Shown here piece after piece: positions 47,475 through 60,699 of a stretch of DNA of 64,000 bases (the stretch's first letter is position 1; each line of letters begins with the position of its first letter). A program made the position numbers and the translations under genes. The notes under the pieces are model-generated. The model was given only the letters and a program-made list of their open reading frames with translations, was not told the origin of the DNA and made no database searches. This DNA comes from Artemisia argyi (lineage: Eukaryota; Streptophyta; Magnoliopsida; Asterales; Asteraceae): positions 118,956,042 to 119,020,041 of the forward strand of contig CM060704.1 in assembly GCA_030686995.1 (NCBI GenBank), read 5' to 3'.

Positions 47475-50400
47475 TCAGATGCGAAGAGGCCCAGAAACAA
47501 AATCACAGACTGCAGCAGATTCCTTGGTTTTCAGAGAAAGACCTGCAAACTGAGATTCCATGCCATCCCTGCTGTAAGTTTGTCGATGGCTAAGAAGTTG
47601 CTGGTCTTTAGGTGGTTCTTGCTGTTTTTTATACAAGGCTCGCAGTCTCCCAATTTCTCTTTCCAAAACTTCATGTTCCACTGCGAAAACATTTGTTTCA
47701 ATTTTCCACGTACAAAAAGAAACATATGCAAAACCAAAATAATATAAACAATAAGTATATTGGCGTCCCACTAAAGAAGAGATCGAATTGCAAGAAACTG
47801 TGTTAGGTATATCATTGTTTACATAAAAGTGTCTTGGGGTTTAGTTGTTTTTCTTCTTTCTATACGCAGATGTAAAATTTCCACTTCTTAAGATCTACAA
47901 GATTCAGTTTGAATGCAGTAACACATTACCTAATCTGTGATGTATTGATCTATGCTCTACGTCTTTATAGTGTGATGAGAGGTGACAGTTTCGACTCATG
48001 GGTCATTTTAAATTATATTGTATCTTAGAAATCGGTGAATTTTGGAAGCTCGACAAAAAATAAAATGGTGCAAATGGGTCAAAAGTCACAAACTTTTTAT
48101 AAATGAAATCTCCTTAATTACTTTGAAAGTAATTCAAAATGGACAAAAAAAAACTATTGGCAGGCCAACAAGGCCCACCCAGGTATGATGCTTTAGGATT
48201 TAGAACCCTAACCCGTTTAAGTTTTTCTGACCTTTCTTTTAAAATGGCTCTGTGTTAATGTACATTAACTGAAAGATGACCAGTACATGTCACTGAGAGT
48301 AATGACCCCATCAAAAATATCCTTCAAGGGAAATTAGCAAATAACACATCTAACTGTTGGCTGTGGTTTCTGAGATTTTGGTGCTAAACTAAAATTTTGG
48401 ACAATGTAACCCTAACTTTGATTTTAGGATGGACAAACCTAGCTCTACCATGTCAACTGTTAGATATCACATTCACAACCAGTTATAATAGCAGATTTGG
48501 ACTAACAAAATTCAAAAACCGTGATCATAGTTTGTATGTTTTATGATACTTCATCCCAGCATTATGGATCAACAAAGGAATGGAAAAGTCTAACTAAATT
48601 CAACGGTCAGTGTATATTCTTCAAATTGTTAGTTCTATAGCTCACATTATGGCAACGGTAGAAAGGGGAAAGCAAAATTCGGTCTTATTTGATAAACAAC
48701 AAAATATCTAATGAGGGCTTTCTTCAAACATGCCAGTGCGGTGGAACTGAGGAGATAGTGCTTCCTACTTTATTTTTCGATCAAATATGGTTAAAAGTTA
48801 AGCCAAGGCCATTAAAATGTCATCTTTTACGCTACGCACTTTTCCCATACTAATTACCTTGCGTAAGTGAAAGGGAATGTAATAATATATATTTTCCAGT
48901 GAGCTAAAATTTATTTTCAAGGCAGCTCATCATGTATCTTGTTCAGAATCATTCATGACCAACAAATAACAACAACCAAACTAAGCAATGCAACATAGTC
49001 AAAGGGATAACCATCCCAGTATAACCTACCACCTACCACTAGATGGTATAAAAACCTAAGCCAGCTAGTGAAATTTTGGTTATGTAGGTGACTGGTCAAT
49101 GTTCTGCACTGAAGTACGCTAAAATTACAGTACACGTATTTTAACCATTTATGGTTAGTTGCTATGAAGAGCGACTTAATCCAAATCGAATAATCTCAAA
49201 ACTTATTGATCACTATTAATCATTATCATGTTAGGTAAAGTCAATACAATTAGTAAACACTAGTAGATCCATATTATAACACACAAACCAAATGACTAAT
49301 TAGCATGTTTAGAAACTTACAATACTTGATAAGTTGTTCCTGAGCCAAATTCTCTAACCGTTGCTTCAGTGCTTTGTTCTCCATGGTGAGAATAAGACTC
49401 CTCTGATTTAGAAACTTTAGCTCACCAGAAACCTCAGAACCTTCTGCCTGCAATCATAACTTATATTACATCTCATTGAGTATGTATGACCTATCAATAA
49501 CATGCTGTGTGCAACTTCTAAAATCTTAACTACCTCTAAAGCTTGTACATTTCTTTCCAACTCAGCTATGTATTGAAGCTTTCGGACCCTTGAACGTTGA
49601 GCAAATTGCCTGTATTAGATCACTCTTAGATTTGTTGATAAACAAAGGATTATGACGCTAATTCAAAGTTGTAAAAATGTTCTTTTACGTGAATTAACAT
49701 ACATGAAAGGCGGAAAATTTAAGAGTTTTTTTTGGGGCGGTGCAACATGATTTTTTCATTAATATCTCAACAATGTTATATCGGTTACAAACTTGGAGAA
49801 AGGTCTCAAATCAATTGACTATTCTACTGGCTAATCTATTCGACAGAGGATCTATCCCAGTGAAAAATGTTGATAATAAAAAGCGCTTGAACTCCATTTT
49901 TCAAATGGGTGCTCTTAAAAAAACTAGCATATTTCCTAGTAGAGTAAATATGGTTGTCATAACCAACATGTTCCTGTCACTCTCCATGAGTTTCATATAT
50001 AATTTGTTCAGAAAAACCAATTTTTTTATGTTTGCACATCACAAAAATGGTTAAAATAGAGAAGAAGAAAAAAAGTTTGCTTACTGCTTGGAACGTTTTG
50101 TGTCTGTTTCTGATGCAGAAGACATGGCATTAGAAAAATCATTCCCTTCAGTGGAAGCATCTGGTGTACAATATTCAACTGCATCTTGCTTTTCAGTTGT
50201 CGTAGAATTAATTCCGTTGACCTCTTGTGAAGCATCAGATGATGTAGAATTTCGAAGAGCAAAACCATCCCTTGAAGCAGTTGTGCTATTGGAACGTGCT
50301 AACCCTTTCAGTGGTGAATCCCAATTCCGATTCTTATTTTTCATCGTATTATTTTGTTCTGCATAGAATAACCTGTTTTGAGCATCTTTAGATCCCCATG

Positions 50401-50779
50401 AAGGAGGAGAATTCATGTTTCTTAATCTGTACTTGACTTGTGCAGCATGTTCAATGTTGGCATTAGCCACTTCCATATACGTAAAAGAATCACTTGATGA
50501 ACGTCTATGACCTCTTTTAACAGGTGTTTCAGGTTCATCAAGAAGCTCATCAAGCCAAGAAGGTTGTTCTTCCATCACAAGGCTTTCGGAAGACGTACGT
50601 TGATGGAGTGAATTTATATCTCGATATTTTGGTATTGTGCCTTTTGATCCACTCGTGGTATTTGGATTATAATCGGCATAAAATGAAGCAATGCTTGGAA
50701 ATGGACTTTTTGGGGGAAGTGAATAGTGTTTTCCACTGTACATGTTTCTCATTGTAGATGGTCCACTGGAATTTTCCAT
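47475..50779 (-). CDS. bZIP protein with atypical basic region
   Basis: Putative nuclear transcription regulator, 367 residues. Coding exons (minus): 50779-50085, 49609-49534, 49447-49321, 47680-47475; total 1104 bp, all GT-AG and in phase. The N-terminus has conserved blocks [38 protein letters not shown] and [15 protein letters not shown] (a likely phosphosite region seen in group-E-like plant bZIPs). The basic region is [18 protein letters not shown] near residues 226-245, followed by a leucine zipper to about residue 300 ([29 protein letters not shown]). The invariant Asn of NxxxAxxxR is Lys here. I chose ATG 50779 ([12 protein letters not shown]). A 5' UTR intron appears to end at about 50803 (TTGGCAG). 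Confidence 0.93.
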
Positions 50780-50803
50780 ACCTAAATTCACAAATTCCTG
50801 CCA

Positions 50804-50852
50804 AATACGTAAGGTAAAAGCATATCAAACAAATTATAGGTTCTTTAGGCAG

Positions 50853-50892
<40 letters not shown>

Positions 50893-53060
50893 TGTATTGG
50901 TAGCTGGACGCTGGTTCAAAGTAAGTGGTGGACTCAACGTTCCAATAACTACTTGGGTTTTTGGGTTTGATAGGGTAGATCTAGTTTGGTCCGGTTTATA
51001 AGGTCAGAGTTATTTTGATTCTGGAATTAGCTAGTATACAAATTTCCCTTTAGAAAATGATTGTTGTACCGTGTGCCTATAACATATGCCCATAACAATA
51101 AGATTCATACTTTTAGGCACAAATATCCTTATACTTTGTCAAATGGTATAGGTTTTATTCACATGAATTTATTTTTGGCTGCTCAAAAGATAATACATAA
51201 CTAACACCGGAACAAATGCTACCCCATATCCAGGGGCATATCTATGTGATACACAACATGCATACCCTGAGATTTATGGTACTGTAAGAAGTGTAGTTTT
51301 CAGGTTTCTTTTAACAAGTATTATGAAAAAAACTTGCGTGCCCTATTTCAAAAGAGCGAAGATGAGAGACAAGATTAACATAAGTTGAAACCAAAGCAAC
51401 AAAGTAGTCAATAACACTATAGCACTGCTTGTCCAAGCAAGTAAAGTAACTAGCGGTCCTTAGAAGAAATTTTAAAGAGGCAGAGGTTAGATGAGAAGAA
51501 CTTTTGGGGGGAAAAAAACAAACAAATTAACAGAAATCGAAAACTTATCTAATACCACTGTTAATTTTTGTTTCAATGTTCGAAAAGTGAGTTCTGGCCC
51601 CTTTTTTACCTCTTTCATATTTCTTAACAAGATGCACAGCTTCTTCCCGCTACAACTCATATTTTATTGTGTTGTTTACTAGCTGGCTGGTATTATGAAT
51701 TCTAATCAGTAATCAGCTATAACTTTAGCTGTAACTATTCTCTCTCCTTTATTATATTTGGAAGATGGGGGATTCATAGAACTAAGAAGTTACGGATAAG
51801 CTAGCAAACAACTGTAGCAAGTAGGAGATGTAGAGGAAAAACTAAGGATTTTGGTAAATATTGAGAGGAAAAAGTGGTCAAAAATCGAACATTGAAGCAG
51901 AAATAAACAAGGTAACTATGCAAGTACTTACTTTGTTTAATCAACAATCTCTCAATATCTAACCCATGACTCTTTGAGAGCCTTTCTACAGACCACTAGT
52001 CACTTCGTTGAACTGGCAATGTTGCTATGCTATTTTGATTGATTTGTTGCTAGGGTCTCTATGTGCTAGTGCATTAAGCTTCGTTAATAGACCATAAAAT
52101 TTACATTTTATAAAATATGAGTATTTTTCTCAAGGGATGCATAGATCCGCCCCTAGTAAGTGCATAGTGAAGTACAGCAAGATGTAATTTGCCTCAAAAG
52201 AGTCTAAAATAGAAGATTCTAAATATGATAGAATACGGAGTAATACATTTACACATATGTAATACCAAACAGCGTGTCGTGAATAACAAAATAGTCAAAG
52301 GTGTCATCCTCTCTCACCATGAAAGCAAAAAGATTGATCAAGTTGATTTAAACCACAGATTTGCCGGGGCACAAATTCATTTGGCAAACTCAGCAACTAA
52401 AAAACTCAATATATTTACATTATGAACAGTGCATACTGCATTACTATCAATATTTAACCCTCCCACAGCCGGAAGCAACAGACTACTCGGGTATGTATCA
52501 TTCCGGTTTCAACTAAAAACCATTGTGGGATGATACTAGTAGGCCACAACTCCAAGCTTATAAGTTATAAGTGATTCAACTGTCTTACCTCCTACCGATG
52601 TGGGACGGGTTGTTACACAATATATGACTTTCAACCGAGTTAAAAAGATAGCATTGCTATAACCAAAACGAATTCATGATCAACCCATATCTTATTTCAA
52701 TAAATACGTATGTAAAATCAGAACAAAAAAGCACCATAGTCAACCAACCAAATGATCATTTCTTAAAGATAAATTCAATTACTGTAGCAACAAACCAATT
52801 TTCAAGAAAATACTAATAGCAAGTCAAAACTACTTGTAACATGGTTTTTAGTTGAACCCAAAAAGCTAACTAACGATAAATATACCTTAACTACATTTTC
52901 AAAATTTACAAATAATAAAAGCTAAGTGATAAGTACCTTACTTACACCCAGTGATGATCTTCAAAATGCAATGTGAAACAATATATAATCCTTGAACCAA
53001 ATTATTTGACTTCAAATTCAAGTAAAGTTCAGCTTCTTCTTCTTCTGTACCAAATTTTAT
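50804..53060 (-). other. Probable 5' UTR intron and upstream region of the bZIP gene
   Basis: An acceptor (TTTGGCAG) just before the bZIP start suggests a leader intron; a leader exon may lie near 52960-53060, but I could not fix its donor. Holds a poly-A run (about 50852-50890). Around 52463-52613 the minus strand starts TGTAACAACCCGTCCCACAT, resembling short-LTR ends. No other gene. Confidence 0.4.
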
Positions 53061-55324
53061 GATATTATTTTGGTTCTGTCTCTAGAATACTATATATGGA
53101 ATGTGATTATTTAAAAAGGAAATAATGTTGGATTGGGTTGTCTGTTGATGAATAAGGTTAGCTTTTGACACCCCAAAATGACAATATATGTACTTTGTCT
53201 TTGTTAGCTAGCTATTCTTCTTTTGGGAAATGGAATGGTTAAATGGTGCCTAATTTTGTACAGAAACAATTTAAATACTTAATGTAGAATACTTGGTACG
53301 TATGTTTTCTCATGCTCCAAAAGTTTTAAATTAGCCAAGAAACTCTAGTTCCGTATATATGTGGATGTGGAATAGTTGTTTCTTGCAAATATGAGGAAAT
53401 TAAGATTAAACCCGTAACCTATTTCTTCAAAAGTTTTTCATTTTCTAGCCCACAAAAACATTTACGTTGGCGAAATAGACAACCGAAGACTGGGCCCTAA
53501 GGTTACTACCTTGTGCGGTTTTGAACCTGAGACGTGCACCGGTAATTCCAAACCCCCGCTACTAGCCACACCTTTCAGATCTTTTATCGTACTATAACTT
53601 TATATTTAAGCATGTGTCATATTTTTGTTATTACTCATAATGGCTAAAAATACTACTTTATATTAAAAATCTTAAAATGACTGGAACTTATATTGACATT
53701 GTAGCGCATAGTTGTCAATTTGTTTTTACTTCCACTATGTCACATGTGTTTCTATGAATTACTCCGTATAATAAAAGCCTTTATGGTTGAGGTTGTTATA
53801 ATTAACGAGGCCTATGACAATTATAGTATAGAATTGCAAGAGAACATAAAATAAAATATCATTTACAAGAAGCTGATCTTGATGTGTCCTTATTGAATAT
53901 GTAATGAAGTAAATATTTAATTATTTGTTTCACTATCGTAGTACATGAGGAAACAGAGATACATTATGGCATACACTATATTGTATTCAACTGATTATTT
54001 ATAACAGAGATAATATAAATGACTAATGAGATAAAATCAATTATCTTGAAAAAGAAAGTAAAAAGTTAATGGTAGTATATGTATGTTTATGAACTTATAA
54101 ATATGTCCTCGTCATTTTTTATTTTTTTATTTTTTTATTTTTTTTTGAACATGATTTCATTATCACACCTCACAAAAGGAGTAAAATAGAACATAACAAG
54201 TTATGTTCGATATGTCCTCGTCATTAAACCAATATAATAACAAAGATTCACCAAACACAAGTGTCAACAATGTTCAAGTTGCCCCATTTTAAGCTTTGCC
54301 ATTCAGGGTGGGGTGGGTGAGTAGGGTAACATAACAAAAAGGGTAAATAATGTGTTAGTTTATCGATTGTATAATGTAAGTCTTAGAAGTTGTTGTTCAA
54401 ATGGGTCCTTATTGGCACATATGACGAAAAGGCGTTAAGATGTTTTGTATGATGACACTGATATAAATATTTAAATTGTATGACACAATGTCATGATTTT
54501 ATTATTTTTTAAAGAAATTTTGACAGTTTGTATGAATCTTTTAGTTTTAATGTAACAATACAAAACCCATTTGGAATACTAATACATGAAGCATAAATAG
54601 TTTACAAACAAGAAAGTAGTTTAAAAACCATGTCTCTGCTAAAACAAATACATGTAGGAACTACGTAGTATTTACAATGTACAAGTGGAAAAAAAGTACT
54701 TGTAGTTTTGCATCTTAAGGAACTTGAATTGTAGAAGTGCTCCATGCGTTGCTAGATTATATACGCGAAAAGTAGGTGATCATTTCCTTGTCTGCTGAAA
54801 GGTGAATGGTCGATATGAATTAAGTCTAAGACTAAGTCTTGTGGTCGCTAAGACTAGAACCTTACACCTCAGCGCCACCTTAACTTTCTCTCTCCTCTCA
54901 CTTCCCCTCACACACATTTATTTGTGGACAAAGTCACCTTACCCTCACATTTCATTAAAATACCCACTTTATACAAATATACATCACTAAATACCCTACA
55001 CACACTAACAAACAAAATATAAAAATAAAAAAAAACATTAAAAAGAGGCCCACTTCACACCATGTAACTTAAGGTGACTCGGTCACCGAATTGTGCCTCG
55101 AAGTTGGAAAGTCACACGTGAGTGAGAGAGATGGACAAGGTGTTAACTAGGTGAAAGTGGGGTGACTTTATTGTTTTACCCCCTTTGCCGAGTAGTCTAA
55201 AGACCGTCACCACCTTCACCTTTCACACGGGGTCCCCATTATCCCTTTCATCTTTTACCTGCGGCCCCTTACTTTTGACATTAGTTTGGTGGTTCGCACA
55301 ACTAAACGGTTGCACTTTTTTTTT

Positions 55325-55344
55325 GGGGGGGGGGGGGGGGGGGG
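55325..55344. repeat. Poly-G tract
   Basis: About 19 consecutive G, preceded by nine T. Unusual in AT-rich DNA and a place where assembly length may be unreliable. Confidence 0.9.
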
Positions 55345-55844
55345 TGGTATATTGTGTGTGTTATAAAAGTGAAGTATTTTTATATATTTGATTTGATGGT
55401 GACCATTACACTTGTTTGGTGATGTGCTAAATGATGATGTAACATTGATGTGGAGGTTATGAATTTGGTGACCATAACACTTAGCCTACTGAATCTAAAC
55501 ATTTGCTTTCATTTCCGATTTTATCAACCCATAGTAAAGTGACCCAGTCACTTATTTATGAGTTCAAAGACTTCCATAATTTGGTTCAGTTGGAAAAACT
55601 CAAACCAAGTCAAATGATGCGACCTGATTGATTGTTTGTATACCATGATTGTCGACGTCTAGTGCAATTTCATATCGAAATGCAAATTGTCATAATAGAA
55701 GAGATGTACATGCTACCAAAACCATCTCTCATGAAGAGAAAAGGCAACTAAAGAGCCAGATATAACACAACACACGAACCAATTTTACGCCTAATACCCA
55801 ATCCAATTAAAAACAACCAAACATAAAACAGTAGTGATAGGCAT

Positions 55845-55995
55845 GCATAAATCACATGCCTAATTTTATGCCTAAGATCTTGAAACACATGTCAAGATCA
55901 ATAGTATGTAATAAGAGAGAGAATTAGTGCACTCCACATGTCACTTTATTTAATGAGTTAGGCTAATCTTTAGGCTTATAAATTAGGCATATGAA
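55845..55995. mobile_element. Small inverted-repeat element (MITE)
   Basis: CACATGCCTAATTTTATGCC then TAAGAT on the left pairs with ATCTTTAGGCTTATAAATTA then GGCATATG on the right. About 150 bp, no ORF; superfamily undetermined. Confidence 0.6.
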
Positions 55996-56808
55996 TCATT
56001 TTCTAACATCAAATCAGAGAACACATGGCAAAACAGCTGCCAATTTGCAACAGCAGCACTTGAGCATTAGATATGACCAGTGGAACAGCAGAATTCTGAT
56101 CTGCAACCCACTTTGAACATGAACCAAAATGCAAACAGAAGACAAAAGTCAATGCTTAGTCTTAAGTGGTTCCTTCTATCCGGTTAAAGCTCCAAGTGTG
56201 TCGGCATATAGAACATGATGCTGAAGTCAACAATCAGAACCTATTGGTTATCGACCGCATTGAGCATTTGTTTACTAATTAATTATAGAGGGACTGGTCA
56301 TGAAAAAAGAGCACAGATACACACAACATACTGCAGCAGTCACATGCACAAAACACACACACTACAAACACCGGCCTTGCACCCTTGAAGTCATTACATC
56401 TCATTAGCTTAAAAGTTGCAAGGAGCTGCACCAGCAACCAAACTGGATTCTTTTAAAATCATCAGTTAACTAATTCTACACATGAATTGCGAGAGAAAAA
56501 CAGCATAAATTTACATTCATCTCAACGGAAAAACTTACCAACGCGCCAACATCACAAAACCTAATAGTTTTCTGTCAAACTCATACCTGCTGAAGACAAG
56601 TTAAAGAACTTTAGGTTTGAAAGACAAAATGATGTTTTAATACACTTCTATATGTATAAATGCATTCGTTGACATGCATCCTAATCAGTGAATTTTCACA
56701 GAAACTCGATACTGAATATTATAGGGAGCATTTATAGAGCCAGGAAATATTAAAACCCCAACAGCATACGGAATACTGAAATGCACTTAGTAATGAATTA
56801 GATGTAGA

Positions 56809-56814
<6 letters not shown>

Positions 56815-56856
<42 letters not shown>
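56815..56856. repeat. Poly-A tract
   Basis: About 40 A residues in intergenic DNA. Confidence 0.95.
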
Positions 56857-56859
<3 letters not shown>

Positions 56860-57034
56860 CTTAACATGTTTCATCACCATAGATGACTAACTTGCCTTCA
56901 ATTCATTATGATAGCTATGGTTTTAGTCATAAAACAACAAACTGCCAATAATATATGAACTCCCTCTTCTGCACAAAGAGAAGGAGATGCAGAAAGGAGT
57001 TGAACCTAGTACTAGAGGTGGAAATCTAAACCAT

Positions 57035-57416
57035 TTAAAGGGTGTTTGGGAATAGGGATTGCTTTCTTTTTCTTTTTTTTTTCTGCTTATCTGCTTCTTT
57101 TCTAGCAGAAAATAAGTTTTTCCATCTAAACACTGCCTGCATATCTATTTTTGTAAAATCAGAAAAGCAGTTTTTCATATTGTTTATTTGATATTATTAT
57201 TAAAAATACTATTTAGATACATATTTAACCTAAAACCTTTAAAAAACGAAATTGACTCAAATTTTTTATCAAAATATTATTTTTACCAATTATTGCATTT
57301 TTTTACAAAATAAGCAAATCCAAACACTAGTTCCGGAAGTACTTACTTCTAAGCAGTTTATAAGTACTTATTTTTAAGCAGAAGCATAACCATAAGCAAT
57401 CCCGAACACCCTCTTA
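57035..57416. mobile_element. PIF/Harbinger-like MITE
   Basis: Left AAGGGTGTTTGGGAATAGGG and right AAGCAATCCCGAACACCCTC are inverted copies. TTA flanks both sides (57035-57037 and 57414-57416). AGCAGAAAATAAG and AATAAGCAAATCC arms extend the complementarity inward. No ORF. Confidence 0.7.
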
Positions 57417-58293
57417 CAGTGATTTGGGTTGTGTTTAATCTCAAACGGATCAAAAAACAGTACTGCATATATAGGTTTCATGAAAGGGAAAACACAATTC
57501 CATTAACCCTTGTACCCGATTCCTATGCCCATAGTCATTCTAGACAACATCCCACATATCACCTTAATATATTACTAACTGAATTCAATGGAACTAAGGT
57601 TTGATATATAAGGAAGTCTTAGCATAGGAAGTAAGACTTATATAACTTATCAAGTGGGATGGAACGCGGAAGCAGCATAAATACAAGTAAACAAGAAATT
57701 CAAATGGTGTTTCAAAATCTGTTGAAAGGTTCCCTGACTTTACTTTAAAATAATTTTCCATGTTACATAACTGGCTCATAAGTTCTATGCCAATATGGAA
57801 AAAGAAAGATCGACCATGTAATCAGCAAAAAAACACAACATTCAACTAACTCACATCAACCAGCAAAGTATAGACAAAAGCTGAATTACATGTTAAAAAG
57901 CAGGACGACATTATGGAAACTGCACATTAATGATATTTCAAGTTCAAATACTTTTAGGCTATAGTTCTAGCCTTCAGAAACGCACCTTCTTATGGTCCCA
58001 AATGGATACATCTTTAGAGCTCTTAGAAAGCTTCTCTGATTGTCAATGATGAGGCTGCTGAAAAAGTGAGATAGGGACACTTGACTGATGATAACATGGT
58101 TTAACAAATTATCGCCTAATTCACGTAGATACTTTTCATTTCAATACCAAAAGCAAACTTTCAACCTTATATGTTGTATACGCGAGACAATGTAGCACTA
58201 TGATGACATCACTCATTGTTAAAGAGGAATATAATTCCCAGGTAAACTCTGATTTTAAATCTTGAGTCATTACCAATAATAATAATTAAATAA

Positions 58294-58301
<8 letters not shown>

Positions 58302-58329
<28 letters not shown>
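58302..58329. repeat. Poly-A tract
   Basis: About 28 A residues just downstream of the B3 gene stop. Confidence 0.95.
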
Positions 58330-58334
<5 letters not shown>

Positions 58335-58444
58335 GAGGTAAACTAGTAGACATTTTCAGATTTACAAAACAAAAGCATTCACTATGCTACCGTGTAACTT
58401 GAGTACTTTCGCCAACTTCTACCTATAGACCATTAGTATTGCTA

Positions 58445-59575
58445 TTATTCAGGAACAGAAAAAACCAAGTACCCATTATCCCAACGAACCCTAATCTCCT
58501 GTCCAACTTGCAGTCCTTTCCCTCTGATAATTTGACCCCATTTTCCAATTAGATTGTAATAGCTTCCACGACACTTCAACTTCATCAAAAATGAATCACC
58601 TTTGTCATAATCTCGAACATTCACATTTATCTGAAGATCATTTCTTAATTGCTCTCGTGCCTGTGATCCCCAATATAAAAGAATATGATCTTCAATCAAT
58701 TTACCAGGTAATGTAAGAAAAGGATGATTTGTATCCACATCTGATAAAGTTAATGCCTTTCTAATTGGCCACTGCTCTTGTTGACGTTGTATCATCGGGA
58801 TTGTTGAAGGTACAACTTCATGGTCATAAGGGACAGAAAAAAGCAAACAACCATTAGCCCATCGAATCTTTATCTCTTTCCCAACACCTAGTCCTTTACC
58901 CCTTATGATTTTTCCCCATTTTCCTATCAAATTGTAATAATTACCACGCCACCTCAGCTTCATCACGTACAGTTCATTTGTATCAACATCTCGTGCATTC
59001 AAGTTTACTTGTTCTTCGTTTCTTAGAAGCTCTCGTTGTTGTGGGGTCCAGTGAGCAAGAATATGATCTTCAACTAATATTCGTGCCAAAGGTAGGAAAG
59101 GATGATTAGTGTCCACATCCGATAATGTTAAAACTTTCCTAATAGGCCATTGGTCATTATGCATAGAGGCTATAATCTGCAATGGTGGTACTGAAAGAAC
59201 TTGACGTTGTGGGACCGAAAAATGCAAACACTCATCAAACCAGCGAATTTTAATTTCTTTTCCTACATCGAGTCCTTTGCTACGGACAATTTTTCCCCAT
59301 TTCCCAATAAGATTGTAATAACTCCCACGCCATTTCAACTTCATGAGATAAAGATCACCAGTGTCGTCATCTTGAACATTAATTGCCACTTGCTCTCTGT
59401 TCATTAAATGATCACGCTCAAGCTGCGTCAAATGCCCAAGGATGTAATTCTCAACTGACTGGCGAGGAAGAGTAAGAAATGGGTGAGTAATGTCAACATC
59501 AGAAAGTGTGAGGGATTTTCTGATAGGCCACTCGTCATGTGCATGCACTACATTATGGTGTCTAGAACGCTTCAT
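58445..59575 (-). CDS. Triple B3-like domain protein
   Basis: 376 residues, single coding exon. Three tandem copies of one domain start near residues 16, 143 and 268: each opens with WPIRK.LTLSDVD..HPFL.L, continues with E..IL.H and L.MKL.WRG.YYNLIGKWG, and ends K.G..VGKEI.IRW....L.FSVP. This pattern is that of plant B3 DNA-binding-like proteins of the small At2g33720 type, which usually have one domain. The start is ATG 59575 (MKRSRHHNVV): an acceptor (CTGACAG|GC) lies 3 bases upstream, so the longer frame reaching 59665 runs into intron. The leader exon is probably about 60954-61040, with donor AACAG|GTATTA. No nuclear localisation signal beyond the basic N-terminus was seen. Confidence 0.88.
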   Translation of the reverse strand: MKRSRHHNVVHAHDEWPIRKSLTLSDVDITHPFLTLPRQSVENYILGHLTQLERDHLMNREQVAINVQDDDTGDLYLMKLKWRGSYYNLIGKWGKIVRSKGLDVGKEIKIRWFDECLHFSVPQRQVLSVPPLQIIASMHNDQWPIRKVLTLSDVDTNHPFLPLARILVEDHILAHWTPQQRELLRNEEQVNLNARDVDTNELYVMKLRWRGNYYNLIGKWGKIIRGKGLGVGKEIKIRWANGCLLFSVPYDHEVVPSTIPMIQRQQEQWPIRKALTLSDVDTNHPFLTLPGKLIEDHILLYWGSQAREQLRNDLQINVNVRDYDKGDSFLMKLKCRGSYYNLIGKWGQIIRGKGLQVGQEIRVRWDNGYLVFSVPE

Positions 59576-60188
59576 GCCTGTCAGCAATGTATATAAAAAA
59601 GAATAATTTGTTACAAGACTTAGTTTTTCACAGATAAAACGGAACTGACTCAATTTAAATGACATAAAAGTGTATTACAGCAAACCCACTCACATTCTCT
59701 TTTTATGGCCTATCTATTAATTAAAACAGAACGACTACCAAATTTACACTAGTGCCCTATATACAAATCCTAAGCACGTCATTAAATGTAGTTTAACGGA
59801 AGTTACGAAAGATTGTATATTCGTATATGCATGAACATCTACTGCAATATCCAAAATGAGATTACAGACATCACCGTATAAGGATATATGTCTATTTTAT
59901 GAAGTGAATATGTTCTTCTAAACATGCACTTGCTATGCTTAAAAAAATCAATCAATGCCTTACTTTTTTCAAATGAATCTTTTATTACCACTTTGCAAGT
60001 GAATCTTATATTTCCATTTAAACATTAATATGAACATATGTATCACTATTCACAATAACCTTCCATAAATTATGATATTAATACGCCTTACCATCTTTCT
60101 TAGCATGTGTTTGTCTAAGCTTAATCCACTAAAATTGGCTTATTATTGCTAAAAATGCTAACAAGCCCACTAAATACGCAAGGAGGAA

Positions 60189-60203
60189 AAAAAAAAACAA
60201 AAA

Positions 60204-60241
<38 letters not shown>
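60189..60241. repeat. A-rich tract
   Basis: About 50 bases, almost all A with a few C, in the B3 leader intron. Confidence 0.9.
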
Positions 60242-60242
<1 letters not shown>

Positions 60243-60284
60243 CCAAAAACAAAATAAATAAATAATAAACAAAACAAAAACTTA

Positions 60285-60699
60285 GGGGGTGTTTGTTTAA
60301 GCTTATGAGCTTATTTGATTCCGGCTTATATTTAATAAGCTAAACATTTTCGGCTTATATTGAAACTTGCGCCCTTATATAAGATTATTATGCAATAAGC
60401 TTATAAAAGCCCACAAAAGCCAAAAAATTTTAGCTTATGAAACATAAGCTTGTAAAGTCAAATATAGGTGTTTGTTTAAGCTTCTATAGCGGGCTTATGG
60501 CTTGTGTGGTTTTCGGCTTATGTTCCATAAGCTCGCTTTTTGTGGCTTATTTGAAAAGTTTTCAGCTTACATAAGCTCGTTACGACATGATAAGCTTATA
60601 TAAGCCAAAAAGTTTCAAAATAAGCCACAAAAAACGAGCTTATGAGAAATAGGCCGAAAACCAAATAAGCCATAAGGCCGCTATGTTTGAAAAACAAAA
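60285..60699. mobile_element. Foldback MITE (family 1), two adjacent or nested copies
   Basis: GGGGGTGTTTGTTTAAGCTT opens at 60285, and a second AGGTGTTTGTTTAAGCTT opens at about 60465. Arms rich in GGCTTAT and ATAAGCC pair within each part (for example CGGCTTATGTTCCATAAGCT with AGCTTATGAGAAATAGGCCG). Same family as 1545 and 32608. Confidence 0.75.

Larger units (their letters stand above)
53061..57950. other. Intergenic region between bZIP and B3 genes
   Basis: About 4.9 kb without credible coding sequence. Includes T-rich stretches (54115-54145), a G-run (about 55325-55344), two inverted-repeat elements listed separately and a poly-A run at about 56815-56856. Confidence 0.6.

Noticed and set aside
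52463..52613. Minus-strand solo LTR or TRIM candidate starting TGTAACAACCCGTCCCACAT
   Set aside because: The start is LTR-like, but I found no second LTR, primer site or target duplication.
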